Source: Echinarachnius parma (lineage: Eukaryota > Echinodermata > Echinoidea > Clypeasteroida > Echinarachniidae). From it: DNA of 64,000 bases. Every line of letters starts with the position of its first letter. The first letter of the stretch is position 1. Position numbers and translations under genes: made by a program. Under the pieces are notes generated by a model that worked only from the letters and a program-made list of their open reading frames with translations, was not told the DNA's origin and did no database searches. Positions 1-61,850 of this stretch are shown here, in pieces. The DNA lies in the NCBI GenBank assembly GCA_037951105.1, contig JBAMJV010005472.1:124001-188000 (forward strand). The letters are read 5' to 3'.

Positions 1-68
1 CAGCATAGCATCTATCCACATCACTATGTCAATCGCTCATCATTAGCTCCCCATGTGGGGCCGCCAAC

Positions 69-257
69 TGTCACATTAACATGCATATCTCAGCCGTGCT
101 CACTGTGTAGTACTGGTTGCTGCTGTGTAGACAGTTGGTAGAGAATAAAGGGGGAGGGGTGGGGGTTAGAAGGAAAGGGAGAGGGTATGGGATGGGGTGG
201 AGAGGGGGTAGGAGGTTAGTCACATTAACATGCATATCTTAGCCGTGCTCACTGTGG
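69..257. repeat. Direct repeat of 40 bp, period 149
   Basis: The block starting GTCACATTAACATGCATATC and running into AGCCGTGCTCACTGTG occurs at about 69-108 and again at about 218-257, with one substitution and a small indel. The rest of the period is a G-rich stretch. Confidence 0.85.
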
Positions 258-522
258 TAGAAATTGCACTCGGGGCCAGCAAAAATGTATAAAAGTCATA
301 TTTTGGTGGCCCGATCGGGCAAGCAGATTTGAAACCTGACATTGATAATGAATATGTTTGGAAACGCTATTACACCGTCTTTTTCCAGATAAGAGGAGAA
401 ATCATTACAAATTTTCAAGGATTTTATTGTCCTTAAAGGAACTACAGCGTCTAGATGGCCTGATTCGAGTCATCAACTATGGAATACGTGTCAAAGTACG
501 TTGTATTCTTTAGGTCCTTTAA

Positions 523-1082
523 AGGGGAATTCCACCCCAGAAATGTGATGTTTGCTATAAAATGAAGTGAATATGAAGAATCATGATCGAAAATCTGAGC
601 CAAAACGGTAGAGCAATAAAAAAGATATGACAGGATGAACTTTGCCCCGATTTTTAGTATCGTTCGCAATTGCTATCGATCGTGACGTCACTTGCGAGCT
701 GCAGCCATTTTGACTTCTACATGGAAATTTAAAAAAAATTAAATTTTCTTAATAACAAAGCAAATTTATGAGCTTACAAATTCCAAAGAGGTTGGCCTAT
801 CGATATTCTTCTATGAATTCGTGAAAACAAGCAGAGAAAAATAAATTTTTAGCAACGAAAATGAGAAATAAGTGTATTTTCATGTACTAAAGCCATGGCG
901 AGTTGCTCGTCAATGATGTTGCATATGGCGGCAATTTTGAAACGATCGCTCATTACTACATGATGTTCAAATAGGTATAACTCCCTTGTTTCTTGTCCGA
1001 TTTTGATCAAATTTTCACCAATTATGCCTCTTATTCTGCTTATTCAAATAACGAATGGTTTTATCAGGCCCGGAATACCCCT
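523..1082. mobile_element. TTAA-flanked MITE with AGGGGWATTCC ends
   Basis: TTAA at 519-522 and 1083-1086 flanks a 560-bp unit whose ends are inverted copies of AGGGG[A/T]ATTCC (left AGGGGAATTCC at 523-533, right complement GGAATACCCCT at 1072-1082). There is no coding capacity. TTAA duplication points to the piggyBac or Kolobok superfamilies; the ends are too short to choose between them. Confidence 0.7.
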
Positions 1083-1416
1083 TTAAGGTTTTAGATGCTC
1101 TAGAAGGTAGATTACGCCAAGGTCATTGTCTTGTGCTATGCCCCCATATTTCCAGTGATTGATACTGTACATAATAGTTGCCTTCTTTTTAACACGTTAT
1201 TTTTTATATGATAAACATCGCAGTAAATTTACCTCAAAATAAAAATCTCTTCCCATACTTGAAGGTCATTGCCTCTGCGTTATGTCCCCCATCCCTCATC
1301 CTAGAGCTGGGAGTGTGTACCCTCAAGATAATGACATCATCAGTCATCCTCCCTCTATGTTGTTATTCCTACCCCTATCAAGTGTGTGTAATAATGCTCA
1401 GGGCCCGAGGGGCTCA

Positions 1417-1473
1417 AAACCGACCTAGCTCAGTCACAAAGGTGACTAGAATCGCTAGTTCTAATTCATAGAT
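1417..1473 (+). repeat. Degenerate tRNA-like fragment
   Basis: Contains TAGCTCAGT (A-box-like), GACTAGAATCGCTAG and AGTTCTAATTC (poor B-box). It resembles a decayed tRNA-derived SINE head and is not foldable as a working tRNA. A neighbouring word, GAGGGGCTCAAAAC, recurs at about 24498 (AGGGGCTCAAAAC). Confidence 0.25.
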
Positions 1474-1569
1474 CTATGTCTTTATTCAGTGTTTTTGTAG
1501 GGTATATCATAAATAATTCTATGTTTTCCCTTCGGCTTCACCGGGGGTTGAAGCCTTAACCATCGGGCA

Positions 1570-1640
1570 TTCTCTGTGGTCTAGTGGTTTTGATGCCTGT
1601 CTTGTAGTCAGGATCCCTACCTGTGTCCGCTCAAGTGTGA
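1570..1640 (+). repeat. tRNA-like relic (A box and anticodon arm; anticodon TGT)
   Basis: TGGTCTAGTGG at 1577-1587 is a perfect tRNA internal A box. It is followed by CCTGTCTTGTAGTCAGG, a 5+7+5 anticodon arm with one stem mismatch, U33 and purine 37, reading anticodon TGT. The T arm and 3' acceptor strand do not pair, so it is a pseudo-tRNA or SINE head, not a gene. Confidence 0.4.
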
Positions 1641-4600
1641 TTTTTAAACCACGATTCAAACATGCACAGAGCATCAAGTTTGAACCTACATAACCTTCAG
1701 TCACTCATAGATGTCTATAGATGTACAGGTATATGCTATAATGATATACCAAGTACAAGAATGAAGCCAGTACCACACACACCCCATACTCATTCAGCAA
1801 TGAGTGTGTATCCATGCAGTCTGGAGATCAGTGGAAGATGGAGGGCTGGTCCTGCGTCAAGTCGTCGTCAAGCCCCCCTCCCGCTCCCAGCTCCCTCTGA
1901 GCTAAAGCTGTGTCCTTGTAGATTGATTGCCGCTCATCATCCACCATCTAGCTCATCATCAACGTGAGGCAATATAGTGCACTTGATTTCATACGTTAAG
2001 AAGATGCCCGAGTCTTGCTTTGACCTATATTCTGCCCTTTATAGCTCCTCTCCTCTCCTTTCTCTCTCAGGCAGATACATCAGCGTGATGAGTTAATATA
2101 TTGATTTAATTACAGCCAGACTTTTTTCCTTCTTGTAGGGTAGCCCATCGATAATCTCTCAGCTGATTTGATTTGATATTATATGCGATAGCATGGGTTC
2201 GCCTCTTCTTCCCGGAGATCTGGCCGCGCGAAGACGAAGATTCGGGAGATGAGTGTTGGCACCAGAAGTTGTTGCTTTGATTAGGGGCGAGATGAGTTAT
2301 GGCATCACTGATAAATGCGCCATTGCCGGAGTAATAGGATCAGCACCCAACCTCACACGAATGCATTCCTCTACACCTCTAGCTTTCCTGTAGGTCATAC
2401 ATAGCATGTAGCAGATAGCAAGGGGGAGGGGTGGGGGAGGGGGGGGGGGGTATCATAGGGGGACATGACCCATCCTGTGGGAAGAAAACAAACAAGAAAT
2501 ACATAACATCATATTAATTTTTTTGCACAGGCTGCCCCCACTCCCTCTTCTGAGACATCCTTGTGGGAATAGAACAAATGTAATGTTTATTTTTGCATCC
2601 CACTGCCCCCCCCCCCCCTGTAAATCTTGCCCCCTATGTGCCCTCCCCTGCTCTGGCGTCACCCTGGATAGTCAGTTAGTTGCTCATAAACAGATTCCGT
2701 AATGCAATTTATCCAAACCAGAGTTCATGTGTTGATTTGTAGTCAAATGGACTCCGTAGATTTGTTGTGATTAGATGACATCAGGTCTTGTGCTTAGAAT
2801 TATTGGTTATGGTTGGTAAAAATTTACCGTAGCATGATGGGTTAAAATGTATACCAACACTGATAATATGATTTTGTATCTGATGATCGATTAAGAATTT
2901 GAACGACTACATGCTTTAACTAGATGCTTTAGTCTAGATAAATAGTTGATATTTGGATCAGAATATAATCTTATAAAACCCACAAACAGACATGAACAAA
3001 CATACATAAAAAGAAACAAAAAACAAACACCACACATGCACACAAACCAGAATAAGCATCTGCCATGGTATGTTAATAATGCATGTTCAAGGTTTGTTTT
3101 TTAAATAGCTCAAGCAGTCAGCTACAGGTTGCCGTGAGCTTGGGGGGATTCTGCATTATAAACTCATCGCACAATAAACACGTTAATTCAACCAATTTTC
3201 TTGAGAAAAGCCATCGCCGGCTTCCAGGCCATAAACCCACGAAAAATGCAACAAAAGCCGCTGAGTGTTTCCTTTCCATTTGATTGCAATTGTCAGGTAT
3301 GTTTTCATTACAGGAACCGCCGATGGCTTTCTGTTGGCTTTCTTTTCCCTTTCTTTTTCCTACGGGAGGTTGTTTTTCCTGCCGTGGCCCTGAAATATCG
3401 AACGGAGAAGTCAGATTTGTTCAGGCTCATTCCGTTTTCATTCCGCAGCCTGAATTGATTGCTCCAGAAGAATATGGGAAAGTCTGTTAAAGGAATCTAG
3501 TAAATATGTTAAACAAGCAAGAACTGATGAAGGGTCGATACAAATGTGTATTTCTGTGATCTGATAATGTCCAATGAGTGACGTGTGAACATTCCATCTT
3601 AATATGAAGGTCATAAGGTCAAGTAATGATCACAAATGTAAAGTGATTTTGCTGGTACTCATTTCCAGAAGTCAATTTAAATCATAACTATCACAGAAAA
3701 TTGTGCTATACCAAAGCTGGTTCCATACTTCTTTTGGTATTTAATAGGATAACAACCGGGGATAAAAGAAGAACCACTAGAAATGCAAGTGAAGTTGGTT
3801 GAACCAGACAACGTTACTAGATCTCTTTAATACTTAACATCGGAAGCTCAGACTGTCTTTTAAATTTAATACAGGGCTCCTCTAGATTTGATACATGCAG
3901 CAAATTGATTCGGCTGATTAATTTTGAAAACACCATTAGCCCGGTTATTGTTTTCAATTGTAGAGATGCTTCGCGTGAAATGGTTTGTTTGATTTGATTT
4001 ATTCTTTCCGAGCCGATTTTGTTTCACGTTATAGGCTTCTGTGATGGGGTCATGGTTTCCCCATAGATTATGGCTCATGTAGTGCAGTTGTTTTGAATGG
4101 GGGGTCCCCCCACTCACTAGATCTCTTCCTCCTTGCAATCACTTCTGGTTGATTACTTCTCACTTTGAAAATGTCCAATTTATTTACGGTTACTTCACTC
4201 TCCCCAGTCCTTGATGAGCTGAATGAGCGAATCAGGCAATCTATAAATACAACCCTGTGTACAACCAACCGTGTGTAGTAGTAGAAGTGAGAAATAAATA
4301 AGATGCCTCCTACGTTGCGCCAAATTCTTCAACTCAAATCGCATCAATAGGTTTTCCCTTCGCAGCTACTTACGGCTAGATGTAATGCAATGAGCTTCAA
4401 TTTGAGCGGAATCAGATCGAGATTTACCTCCAATATCGGCGCTGATAAATCTTGATTAGTCAAAGGAGCTGGGGGAAGGGAGGGTGGGAGGTACGTAGGG
4501 GTAGGTAGCCGTCAATACGGAGATAGCGCTCTTAAAGTGATGCGTTAAAACGTCATACGGTTTTCCCGAAAGTAATGATGGAGACTTCAATCATATACCG

Positions 4601-5915
4601 ATATCAGTGTAAGATTCTTCTGACTGATGTGTGATAGTTTCGTTTACAAAGAACAGTGATATCGTAGTGGAAAAAAAACTGGAATTGATGTCAGATTTCA
4701 TCAACTACTGCCCATTGATTTTGACTATTATCAAAAAGCATTCCAGGACATTTTTCAATTCAGCACAAACATTTCCAAAATTAGGGAGATATTTGAAAAA
4801 TCAACCCCATCTCCTTCTTCTGTACCCATAAGCCAAACAACAAGGAACAAGAGACATGTGATAGCTCCAAGTGATTTTGGTTGAATTTGACAGAGTTAAT
4901 GGATCACTTTAAAGCGTAAGCAGCTATCGAGAGCTGTCTCTGATGACGGCATGACGGGGGATGCGCCAGGCAGCAGTAGGACGGAGGATGGAGAGAAATA
5001 AATTGAGCACAGTGGATGCCAGTCCAAATTGCTGGGTTAATTATTTCCCCCAGAGTGTGCGAATTCAATTTGGTGGCAATCTATGATCCAGGCTAAGTTA
5101 GATTAGGGCCCTGATCAGATTAGCGGCGCAGCGAGGGTGCCCGCTTGTTTGTTACCTGCCCCAAACAATTTGCTTGGCGCAGATGAGATATAAATAATGC
5201 AGCACATGTCTTGTAGCGTTAGCACTGTTTGCGCAACGTAGCTCATGTCTTGCTTGTGCTGTTTGCGCTTTGCGTTGTGCCTGGTGGGGGGATGAAAGGC
5301 GGAAAGTGAGAAGGATGCGACTTTATTGAATAACGAGAACAACTTCATGTTCTGGTAAACTGATCAGATTATGTTGAGGAAGGTGCGAGGTGCGGAATGT
5401 ATTTTGGGATGAATTGGAGGAGGAAACTAGCATTGTTTGGCTGATTAGCGGGGTTAGTGATAGTGTACCCAGACTCGTGTGATTGCCAGATGCAATTTCC
5501 ACTCTAATTTCCACTACAATTTCCACTCCATTGTTTGTATTCCTCATTTAGCGTAGTGTGTAACCTAATCATCTGGGTCGTTATACGATCGGTTTCTTTT
5601 GTCTTTCATTGCGTGTAGTGTTTGTAGCAAACATAATTTGATACTAATTTGAAAGTGATTGTAAATAAATTACTGCTGCATTGATACTGTCTGAAGTATT
5701 GCTCATATGCTTTTCTGAATTGATTCACCCCTTGACTACGGGAACCGGATGTGTTGTGTTCAAAGTCTATGGGGATTTCAGAAACTCGAAAGTGCAATTC
5801 TGATCTACATGTAAAAGTTGGGTTGTCTTTTTCACATAATGTTTGTTGATGAATCTCCATTCACATATTTTTCCTTGAACTAAATTGAGACATTATTTTT
5901 ATTTCCCCTGTGCAG

Positions 5916-55565
<49,650 letters not shown>

Positions 55566-55585
55566 AATATGGCCTACATATTCCT

Positions 55586-55828
55586 AGGCCTTTAGGACTA
55601 TACTAGTAGCTCATTAGGCCGTTTGTGATCCTAGGCATTTAGGCCAAATGGCTCTAGGCCACTTAGCTCTTTGAATGGACACTTTATATTGCTGCACTCT
55701 GGTTACAGCATCCTTATTGTTTGACTATTAGAACATGGTCCTGGACCATGGTCATTAGGCCACTCGGCTCCTAGGTCCTTTATTATTGGCCAATGTCATG
55801 AGGCCAATGTCCCCAGGCCTCTAGGCTT
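55586..55828 (+). promoter_or_regulatory. Cluster of AGGCC motifs at the start of the 3' UTR
   Basis: Seven AGGCC pentamers (55586, 55616, 55641, 55656, about 55757, 55801, 55815), most as TAGGCC, plus CTAGGCAT, CTAGGTCC and CTAGGCTTGG, within 243 bases right after the stop. No tandem period is evident. Function is unknown; a decayed repeat or an RNA-binding cluster are both possible. Confidence 0.45.
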
Positions 55829-57659
55829 GGCTCGTTGTCTTATGTGCATGTACATGGCTGCAATAGGACTACAGCCTGAACATGTCAAAGTGAATGTATT
55901 ACGTTTTAATTATGACTTGCATTAAGTCCTATCAAAGTTTTTACTTGTCATTGTACATCCAATATGTACTTATTTCACGGTAATTCTTCAGTAAGGTTTG
56001 ATTGCTAAAGAATGCTGTAAAATGGAATCACTTTTTAATAAGGATTATTTGCCATCTTCTTCTGTTCAGATTCCCTATGAAAGTTTCTTGTAATAATCGC
56101 CACAGCATAAATACTGGTGCGATGTTACAGGAATCAAATTATTGATCATATGAAATATGTCAATGTAGGTGTGTGTCCATCCTGTACTGAGTTCTATGTG
56201 TACGTTTACATGTGCATGTACAGTGTGAAACTAATTGAATTGAATGATAGCACCAGTGATAAACTACTACTATAAATCAATTGTGATCCCTCAGTCGACA
56301 TTCTTATACATTTATTAGGATTATTCATGTGGAATCGATATCAACCAATCAACTTTCTATTGATTTTTGTTGAAAACACTCAATAATCAGGTAGACTTAG
56401 AATTTATTTTGGAAGAGGTGATTAACAGAGACATTCCATGTATCTAGAGTATTGAAGAATTATAGATTGTGGAAAATGGTTGTTAAATTGTTATGGCTAC
56501 TTTTCAAAAACATAGTTGCAGTAATGAACCTACACATTGAATAATGAAACAGAACAACCTCTAAAAACTATTCTAGCTCAATATTTCCAGTCTAAGTCTG
56601 TTTGAGATGACAAGGCTAAGTATGCACCAAGAGATCCCTTTAGTTGGCAACTACGGTTAATTTAGTAGGATATAAATGCTTGCTCAAGTGACCATAGTTG
56701 GTGACTTAGAAAAATATTATGTTGCTTACTCAGCCCTAGCATCTAAAATCGACTTAAGATGGAACTTAGCTTACAAGTTAAGTTTAATGAATGTGGGCCC
56801 TTGTGAACTAAGATTAACAAAACAAAAAGGATTTGTTTTGGCTTTACTGTCCCAAATGCTTTCCATGTTTGATTAAACACCAACTGATACCAATAAGAGG
56901 GGGGACAATTCACTTTTTAATAATCTTATCACAGTGAATAACTGATAAATGCTTGTTAATTTGTCTCTGTTTTTTTTTTTTTTACCTGAAATGAATTGTT
57001 TGAAATATTTTCTTTCGTATGAAATAACATTGTTAAAAATTCAAAATTTGTGTGAATGTGTTTATTAATAGTATATTGAAAGGTGTATCGTGACTATTAA
57101 TTTGTAAAACAAAAATAATCATTAATTCAGAATTTTGTGTCACTTTATAATACCTTGTTTTGAGAGTTATGATTGCACTTTTCAATGCAGTAAAGGGATC
57201 TAGTAACATTGTCAAAAACCACACAACTTTCTTAAAACTTGAGCAGTTCTCACACAGATATTTGTATCCGTATTACCAATGGAAGCATGGCACAGGATAT
57301 GTTGTTCTGAATTTCTCTTTTGATGTAAAGGTATTTTTGTCTGTTTTGGCACATGTCAACAAAGTTATTAGATCTCCTTTTTAATAATTGTTCAACAATA
57401 ATGAGGAAAACAGGGTTGATACAAGTCAAATATATTGCTTTTTGTCATCGTTTTATTACAGCAAACACATGTAATTGAAGACAACTCATAGTGTATTTTA
57501 TGGCTTAGCTTTCACATTGATATATCATTAAAGCAATTATTGTTTAAAATGGGGGTCTTGAATTGGGGATAAGTGTTAGGTGATTGGGCTAGTCTCAAGA
57601 AGAAAAAAAATATGAGCTTGATGTAAGAGGGTTTTATAATAAGTGCTATCGTTATATTG

Positions 57660-58380
57660 TGGTTTCACTGTAATTGTGGAGCCCCTCGGGCCCATGTGCC
57701 CTATTGATAGAGTTACTCACCTCTGCTCCTTTTGTGTAGAGATAGAAGAGATTGCAATCAGAAGATGGTTTGTGGAGATGAGCAGAGCTATCACCTTGGG
57801 AGGCTTGTTGATTGGGTTGGGTTAGTCACCTCACCACCTATTGTTTATAGAGAGAGGAGGTAATAATCAGATGGTTAGTGGAGATGGGCACAGCTCCGCT
57901 ACACGATAAATCAGTTATCACCCTGCTGAGTCTGTTTCAAGCCCCTGGGCTGGTTTTGAGCTTCTGTGCCCATGTGCCCTATTGACAATGTTAGTCACCT
58001 CTGATACTATTGTGTAGAGACAGAGGAGATTGCAATCAGAAGATGGGTTGTGAAGATGGGCACAGCTGTGTAACACAAATTGGCTGGGCGGGCTTTCGAG
58101 TCCTTGGGCCCATGTGCCCTATTGACAGTGTTAGTCACCTCTGCTCCTATTGTGTAGAGTTAGAGGAGATTGCGTTCGGAAGATGGTTTGTGGAGATGAG
58201 CAGGGCCATCACCTTGGAGGCTTGGTCATTGGGTTGGGTCAAATTCGAGTCCTCAGGCCCATGTGCCATATTAGCAATGTTAGTCACCTCTGCTCCTATT
58301 GTTTAGAGCAAGAAAGGGGAGATATGAGATAATAATCAGAAGATGGGTTGTGGAGATGAGCAGATGAGCACTGCTTCCTT
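57660..58380. repeat. Tandem array, period about 140, five degenerate copies
   Basis: The anchor CCCATGTGCCCTATTGA is at 57691, 57969 and 58109, and a variant at 58258. Units also share GTTAGTCACCTCTGCTCCTA, AGAGGAGATTGCAATCAGAA and GATGGTTTGTGGAGATGAGC. It interrupts the presumed 3' UTR or downstream DNA. Confidence 0.85.
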
Positions 58381-60458
58381 GTGTGTACTTGCCCAATATC
58401 CTGTTGTCAGTTGGACTCCCGGAGGAGATGATTCAAGCCCCCATCACAACGGGCGGATCCAGACTTTTTAGATAAATCAAGGGGAAGCGGGAAATTTGGG
58501 CTGTTGAATAAAGCCCCCCCCCCCCTAAAAAACAAAAACAAAAACAAATAAATACATAATAATAATAATAATGATGAATAAATAAATACAAACATTTTCG
58601 AGAAAGGTCTTGAATTAATTTTTTTTTTGGAAGCAAAAAACAGCCCACTACTGGTTGACAAGCAAAAATAGTTATCCAATATTAATCAACAATAAGGAAA
58701 AAGAGGGGCACATGCCCCCTTTTGGTGGCCCTCTCCCCTCAGATCCGCCCCCTTCTGCTCACAAAGGAGGCTAAACTCGGAGAGCCCACCCTCAGTGTTA
58801 CCCCAGCAACAAACTCCCCAATTCCTCCTTATTAGACACCCAATATTACATTAATGCGCAACACATTCAGATCATAATTGAATAGTCACTCACGTACTTC
58901 TGGTGCTTATTGTAGTGGAAGGTCGTGTGATAGTTACCATGGCAATGGATACAGCTTGTCATGTTTAGTTCATATAGGAGACCTTGCGATGGTTTAAATA
59001 AGTGTCATGTTTGTGATAATTCTTTTTTCGGCTGAGTATTAAACTTAATTTTGTTTTGAGGAGGGGATGGGGGGAATTGTAAAGTGAAACTAATTTGTTC
59101 AGGAAAAAAATAGTTCAATCTGTGACTCTGCTAAAGAGCATCGGACGACCTGACAGGTTCAATCAATGTCCTTCGTTCAATTAGCAAGGAATATTTGATA
59201 TTCAGGTTCAACTATTATTCTTAATGGACAGGAAAGTCTCCCAATTCTGTCTAGATTGTCAACTCTGTAGATTAATTTGCTGCGCATTCAACTGAAGAAT
59301 TCTGGCCCCCCACAAAAATGGGAAAATGTAATTTGACTTGTGTGCTAAAAGCTAAATCGATATTACTTGATTGTTATTTCAATGAATTTTAAAGTGAATC
59401 ATCAATGTATGAAATATCAAATGGATTATTTGTATTTTGTTATTAGTAATGACACAGTATAATGAGAACTATGGGAGTACAATATCAATAATGGGGAAAA
59501 GAATGGTTTTCTCAATTTTCTTTCCTCACTTTTCACGTTGATAATTGTATAGAATGAAACTAATATCATGTGTTATGATAAGGTCTTTCTTTCACCATGT
59601 TGGTCCTTTCATTGTTCCACCGTACACCCATCCATTGCTGTTCATGAACTATATCAAACCTTTTTAGGCTTGAAAGGAGACTAGGCCTGGGGATGTTGGT
59701 CCCTTCTTTGTTTATAATTGTGCAATTGGGGAGAACTTTTTAAAAACTTCTTTCATGTTGTGACATCATGACTTGTGTAGATAATTCTGTTTACGTATAC
59801 ATGTACGTGTACGTAGGCAAACTTCCGAAATTAAATTGAAATGTTTTTAAATTGAGAAAAAAAAAAGATTATTTATGTTTGCTCCCACAGTAAATGGAAA
59901 GCTACTGGGAGTCCTGAGAAGATTAGTCTTGTGATCATGCTTTCAGATTTATGTGTAGATATGGTACATGATTGATCACCAGTTTTGAAATGAATTGTCT
60001 GAATTTACACCCTTCGGTGTGGAGCAAGGTGGGAAAGCAATATGTTATGCTTGTTTTGATATATGAATAGCTAGATATGAGGCACCTGTTTTATTTGAAA
60101 ATATCAGTGAATTTTAATTTGAATTACCGCCACTGAAAATGATATTTGTACGGTGGTAAATGTCTGTGTATGTGGTTATATAAACTGGCAAAAATGGAAT
60201 GTACATACTCATTTTTTTTCCTTAATGAATTTTTGTGTAAATGAATTGTGATACATTGCTGTATTGATATGAAAGATTTTAAAGATTAATTTTGTGTCAA
60301 CTCAAAGTGTAGATCCTTAAATAAGTACTTGTTATTTGCTACAGTATTAAATTATGACTAAAAATGATTCTATCGTGAGTGATTTGTTTGTTATTATTAA
60401 GTCCGTGTCAGAATCAGTTGCATGATGGTTGCTTCAGTGACAATTGCTACACTATTAA

Positions 60459-61850
60459 TTTCAAGTTCAAGTTCAATTTATTCAACACTTTATAAAAACA
60501 AAAAATTGACAACAGAAAAATCAAGGATTAAAAGTTAAAAATACAAAGTATACAAAATACGGTTAAATAAAAATCTATAAGCTTAACACAACAACAATCA
60601 AACAAACACCCCCCCCCCCCCCCCGATGGAGATATAATTGAGCATGGTAATTAATAAGCATTGACAATACGTTTTTTTAACTTAGACCTCAAAGCACTTG
60701 TCAAGTTGACATGTTTAAGAGTGGAATCAAGCTCATTCCAGAGTTTGCTTCCTTTATAAATTACAGAGTTATTTTGTTTCAATGCTAAACGACAAAATGG
60801 CAAGACAAAATTATTTCTGTTTCTTGTTTGAAACTGGTGGATAGCGTGATTTCTTGTAAAATATTGGTTAAAAATGGCTGGCAATAAGCCATTCACAAAT
60901 TTAAACATAAAAATGCTGAGTTTCAAATAGATACTATCAGGGAGTGTTACACAATTCAAATCTTTAAAAAGCGGGGAAGTATGAGCAAGAAAGTGTGAAT
61001 TAGTACATATTCTAATGGCTTTCTTTTGTAATGTACGTAAACATTGTAAGTTGCCTGAGCTAGTACCAGACCAAACGAGACTACAATAATCTAAGTACGG
61101 CAAGACGAAGGCATTGTATAACATGAAAAGGGTTTTCAATGGAAGAATAGAGCAGAGTTTACGCATTACACCAATAGACATACTAATCTTCCTGCGAATG
61201 CTATTGATATGATCTGTCCAAGTAAGTCGGTCATCAATGATGACCCCAAGAAAGTTTATCTTACTAATTTTATCAATGTTTATATTATCTATATGAACAT
61301 TTAAATTTGAATTATTATATTGATTACTTGAACGAAATATCATGTATTTTGTTTTGTCTCTATTAATTTGTAGTCGATTAGCCATAAACCAATCACATAC
61401 ATGTATATTAGTAAGTTCACTATTTACAATATCATACAATGCCTTTTCATCCTTATGAGAGAATAAAATAGTATCATCTGCATATAGAACAAAACGTAAA
61501 ACATTGGATGTATTAATAATATCATTTGCATAAATCAAGAATAATAAAGGTCCAAGTGTACTTCCTTGTGGTACTCCACATGTTATAGGTAAAACTTCTG
61601 AACTGACATCATTAAATTGTGTGAACTGTTTGCGACCAGTGATGTAGTTCCTAAACCAATCGTACGGTATACCCCTGATCCCATAATGCTCAAGTTTATG
61701 CAATAATATACTGTGGTCGAGAGAGTCGAATGCCTTACTTAAATCAATATAAATAGCCATAGTAATTTCCTTATTATCTAAAGAAGTTACAATTTGTTCC
61801 AAAGTATACAAAAGTGCTGTTTCGGTAGAATAGGAAGGACGGCAGGTTGG
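60459..61850 (-). mobile_element. 5'-truncated non-LTR retrotransposon (CR1/L2/Jockey-like)
   Basis: On the minus strand an RT frame is followed by about 190 bases of 3' UTR with a G-run, an AATAAA-like word and a terminal TTGAAC-type short repeat (TTGAACTTGAACTTGAA, at 60461-60478). A short tandem 3' tail rather than a long poly(A) is typical of the CR1/L2/Rex group. The 5' part (endonuclease, RT fingers) is missing, as in ordinary truncated reverse transcription. No convincing target-site duplication was seen. Confidence 0.85.
60651..61850 (-). CDS. Reverse transcriptase fragment of the retrotransposon
   Basis: An uninterrupted minus-strand frame of 399 codons from just after an in-frame TAG (61851-61853) to TAA at 60651-60653; the first recognised residues are RPSYSTETALLYTLEQ, so the true protein started upstream. 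Counting from the TTG at 61811, motif A is YIDLSKAFD (catalytic Asp at residue 23), motif B is GVPQGSTLGPLLF (79-91) and motif C is YADD (110-113). The thumb follows, with FLGVIIDDRLTW and a conserved tail (LTSALRSKLKK). The fingers and the endonuclease domain are absent, so it is not active itself. The lack of stops or frameshifts suggests a recent insertion. It is a parasite copy, not a host gene. Confidence 0.92.
   Translation of the reverse strand, partial: PTCRPSYSTETALLYTLEQIVTSLDNKEITMAIYIDLSKAFDSLDHSILLHKLEHYGIRGIPYDWFRNYITGRKQFTQFNDVSSEVLPITCGVPQGSTLGPLLFLIYANDIINTSNVLRFVLYADDTILFSHKDEKALYDIVNSELTNIHVCDWFMANRLQINRDKTKYMIFRSSNQYNNSNLNVHIDNINIDKISKINFLGVIIDDRLTWTDHINSIRRKISMSIGVMRKLCSILPLKTLFMLYNAFVLPYLDYCSLVWSGTSSGNLQCLRTLQKKAIRICTNSHFLAHTSPLFKDLNCVTLPDSIYLKLSIFMFKFVNGLLPAIFNQYFTRNHAIHQFQTRNRNNFVLPFCRLALKQNNSVIYKGSKLWNELDSTLKHVNLTSALRSKLKKRIVNAY

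Larger units (their letters stand above)
1..5915. other. Upstream intron sequence of the AUTS2-like gene
   Basis: Exon A starts in the middle of a codon, so this is intronic for that gene. No exon was recognised here. It holds a 40-bp direct repeat (69-108 and 218-257, period 149), a TTAA-flanked MITE (523-1082), tRNA-like relics (1417-1473 and 1570-1640) and G- or C-rich runs (2402-2450, 2605-2622). Short ORFs such as 1662-1967 show no family resemblance. Confidence 0.6.
55566..60458 (+). other. 3' UTR of the AUTS2-like gene (extent unknown) and downstream DNA
   Basis: No coding signal follows the TAG. The first 260 bases hold seven AGGCC motifs. Weak candidate poly(A) signals are ATTAAA 57527-57532 and AATAAA 58507-58512 (the latter in repeat DNA); none has convincing context. 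A tandem array occupies about 57660-58380, followed by a C-run and A/T-rich microsatellite (58511-58590). From 58.7 to 60.4 kb it is A+T-rich with nothing recognised. AUTS2-family mRNAs tend to have long 3' UTRs, so the end could be several kb downstream. Confidence 0.5.

Noticed and set aside
1662-1967. 101-codon ORF upstream of exon A, considered as an upstream AUTS2 exon
   Set aside because: No similarity to the family and the only splice-like boundaries are poor.
58407-58679. 90-codon minus-strand ORF
   Set aside because: Driven by the C run and the AATA microsatellite at 58511-58590.
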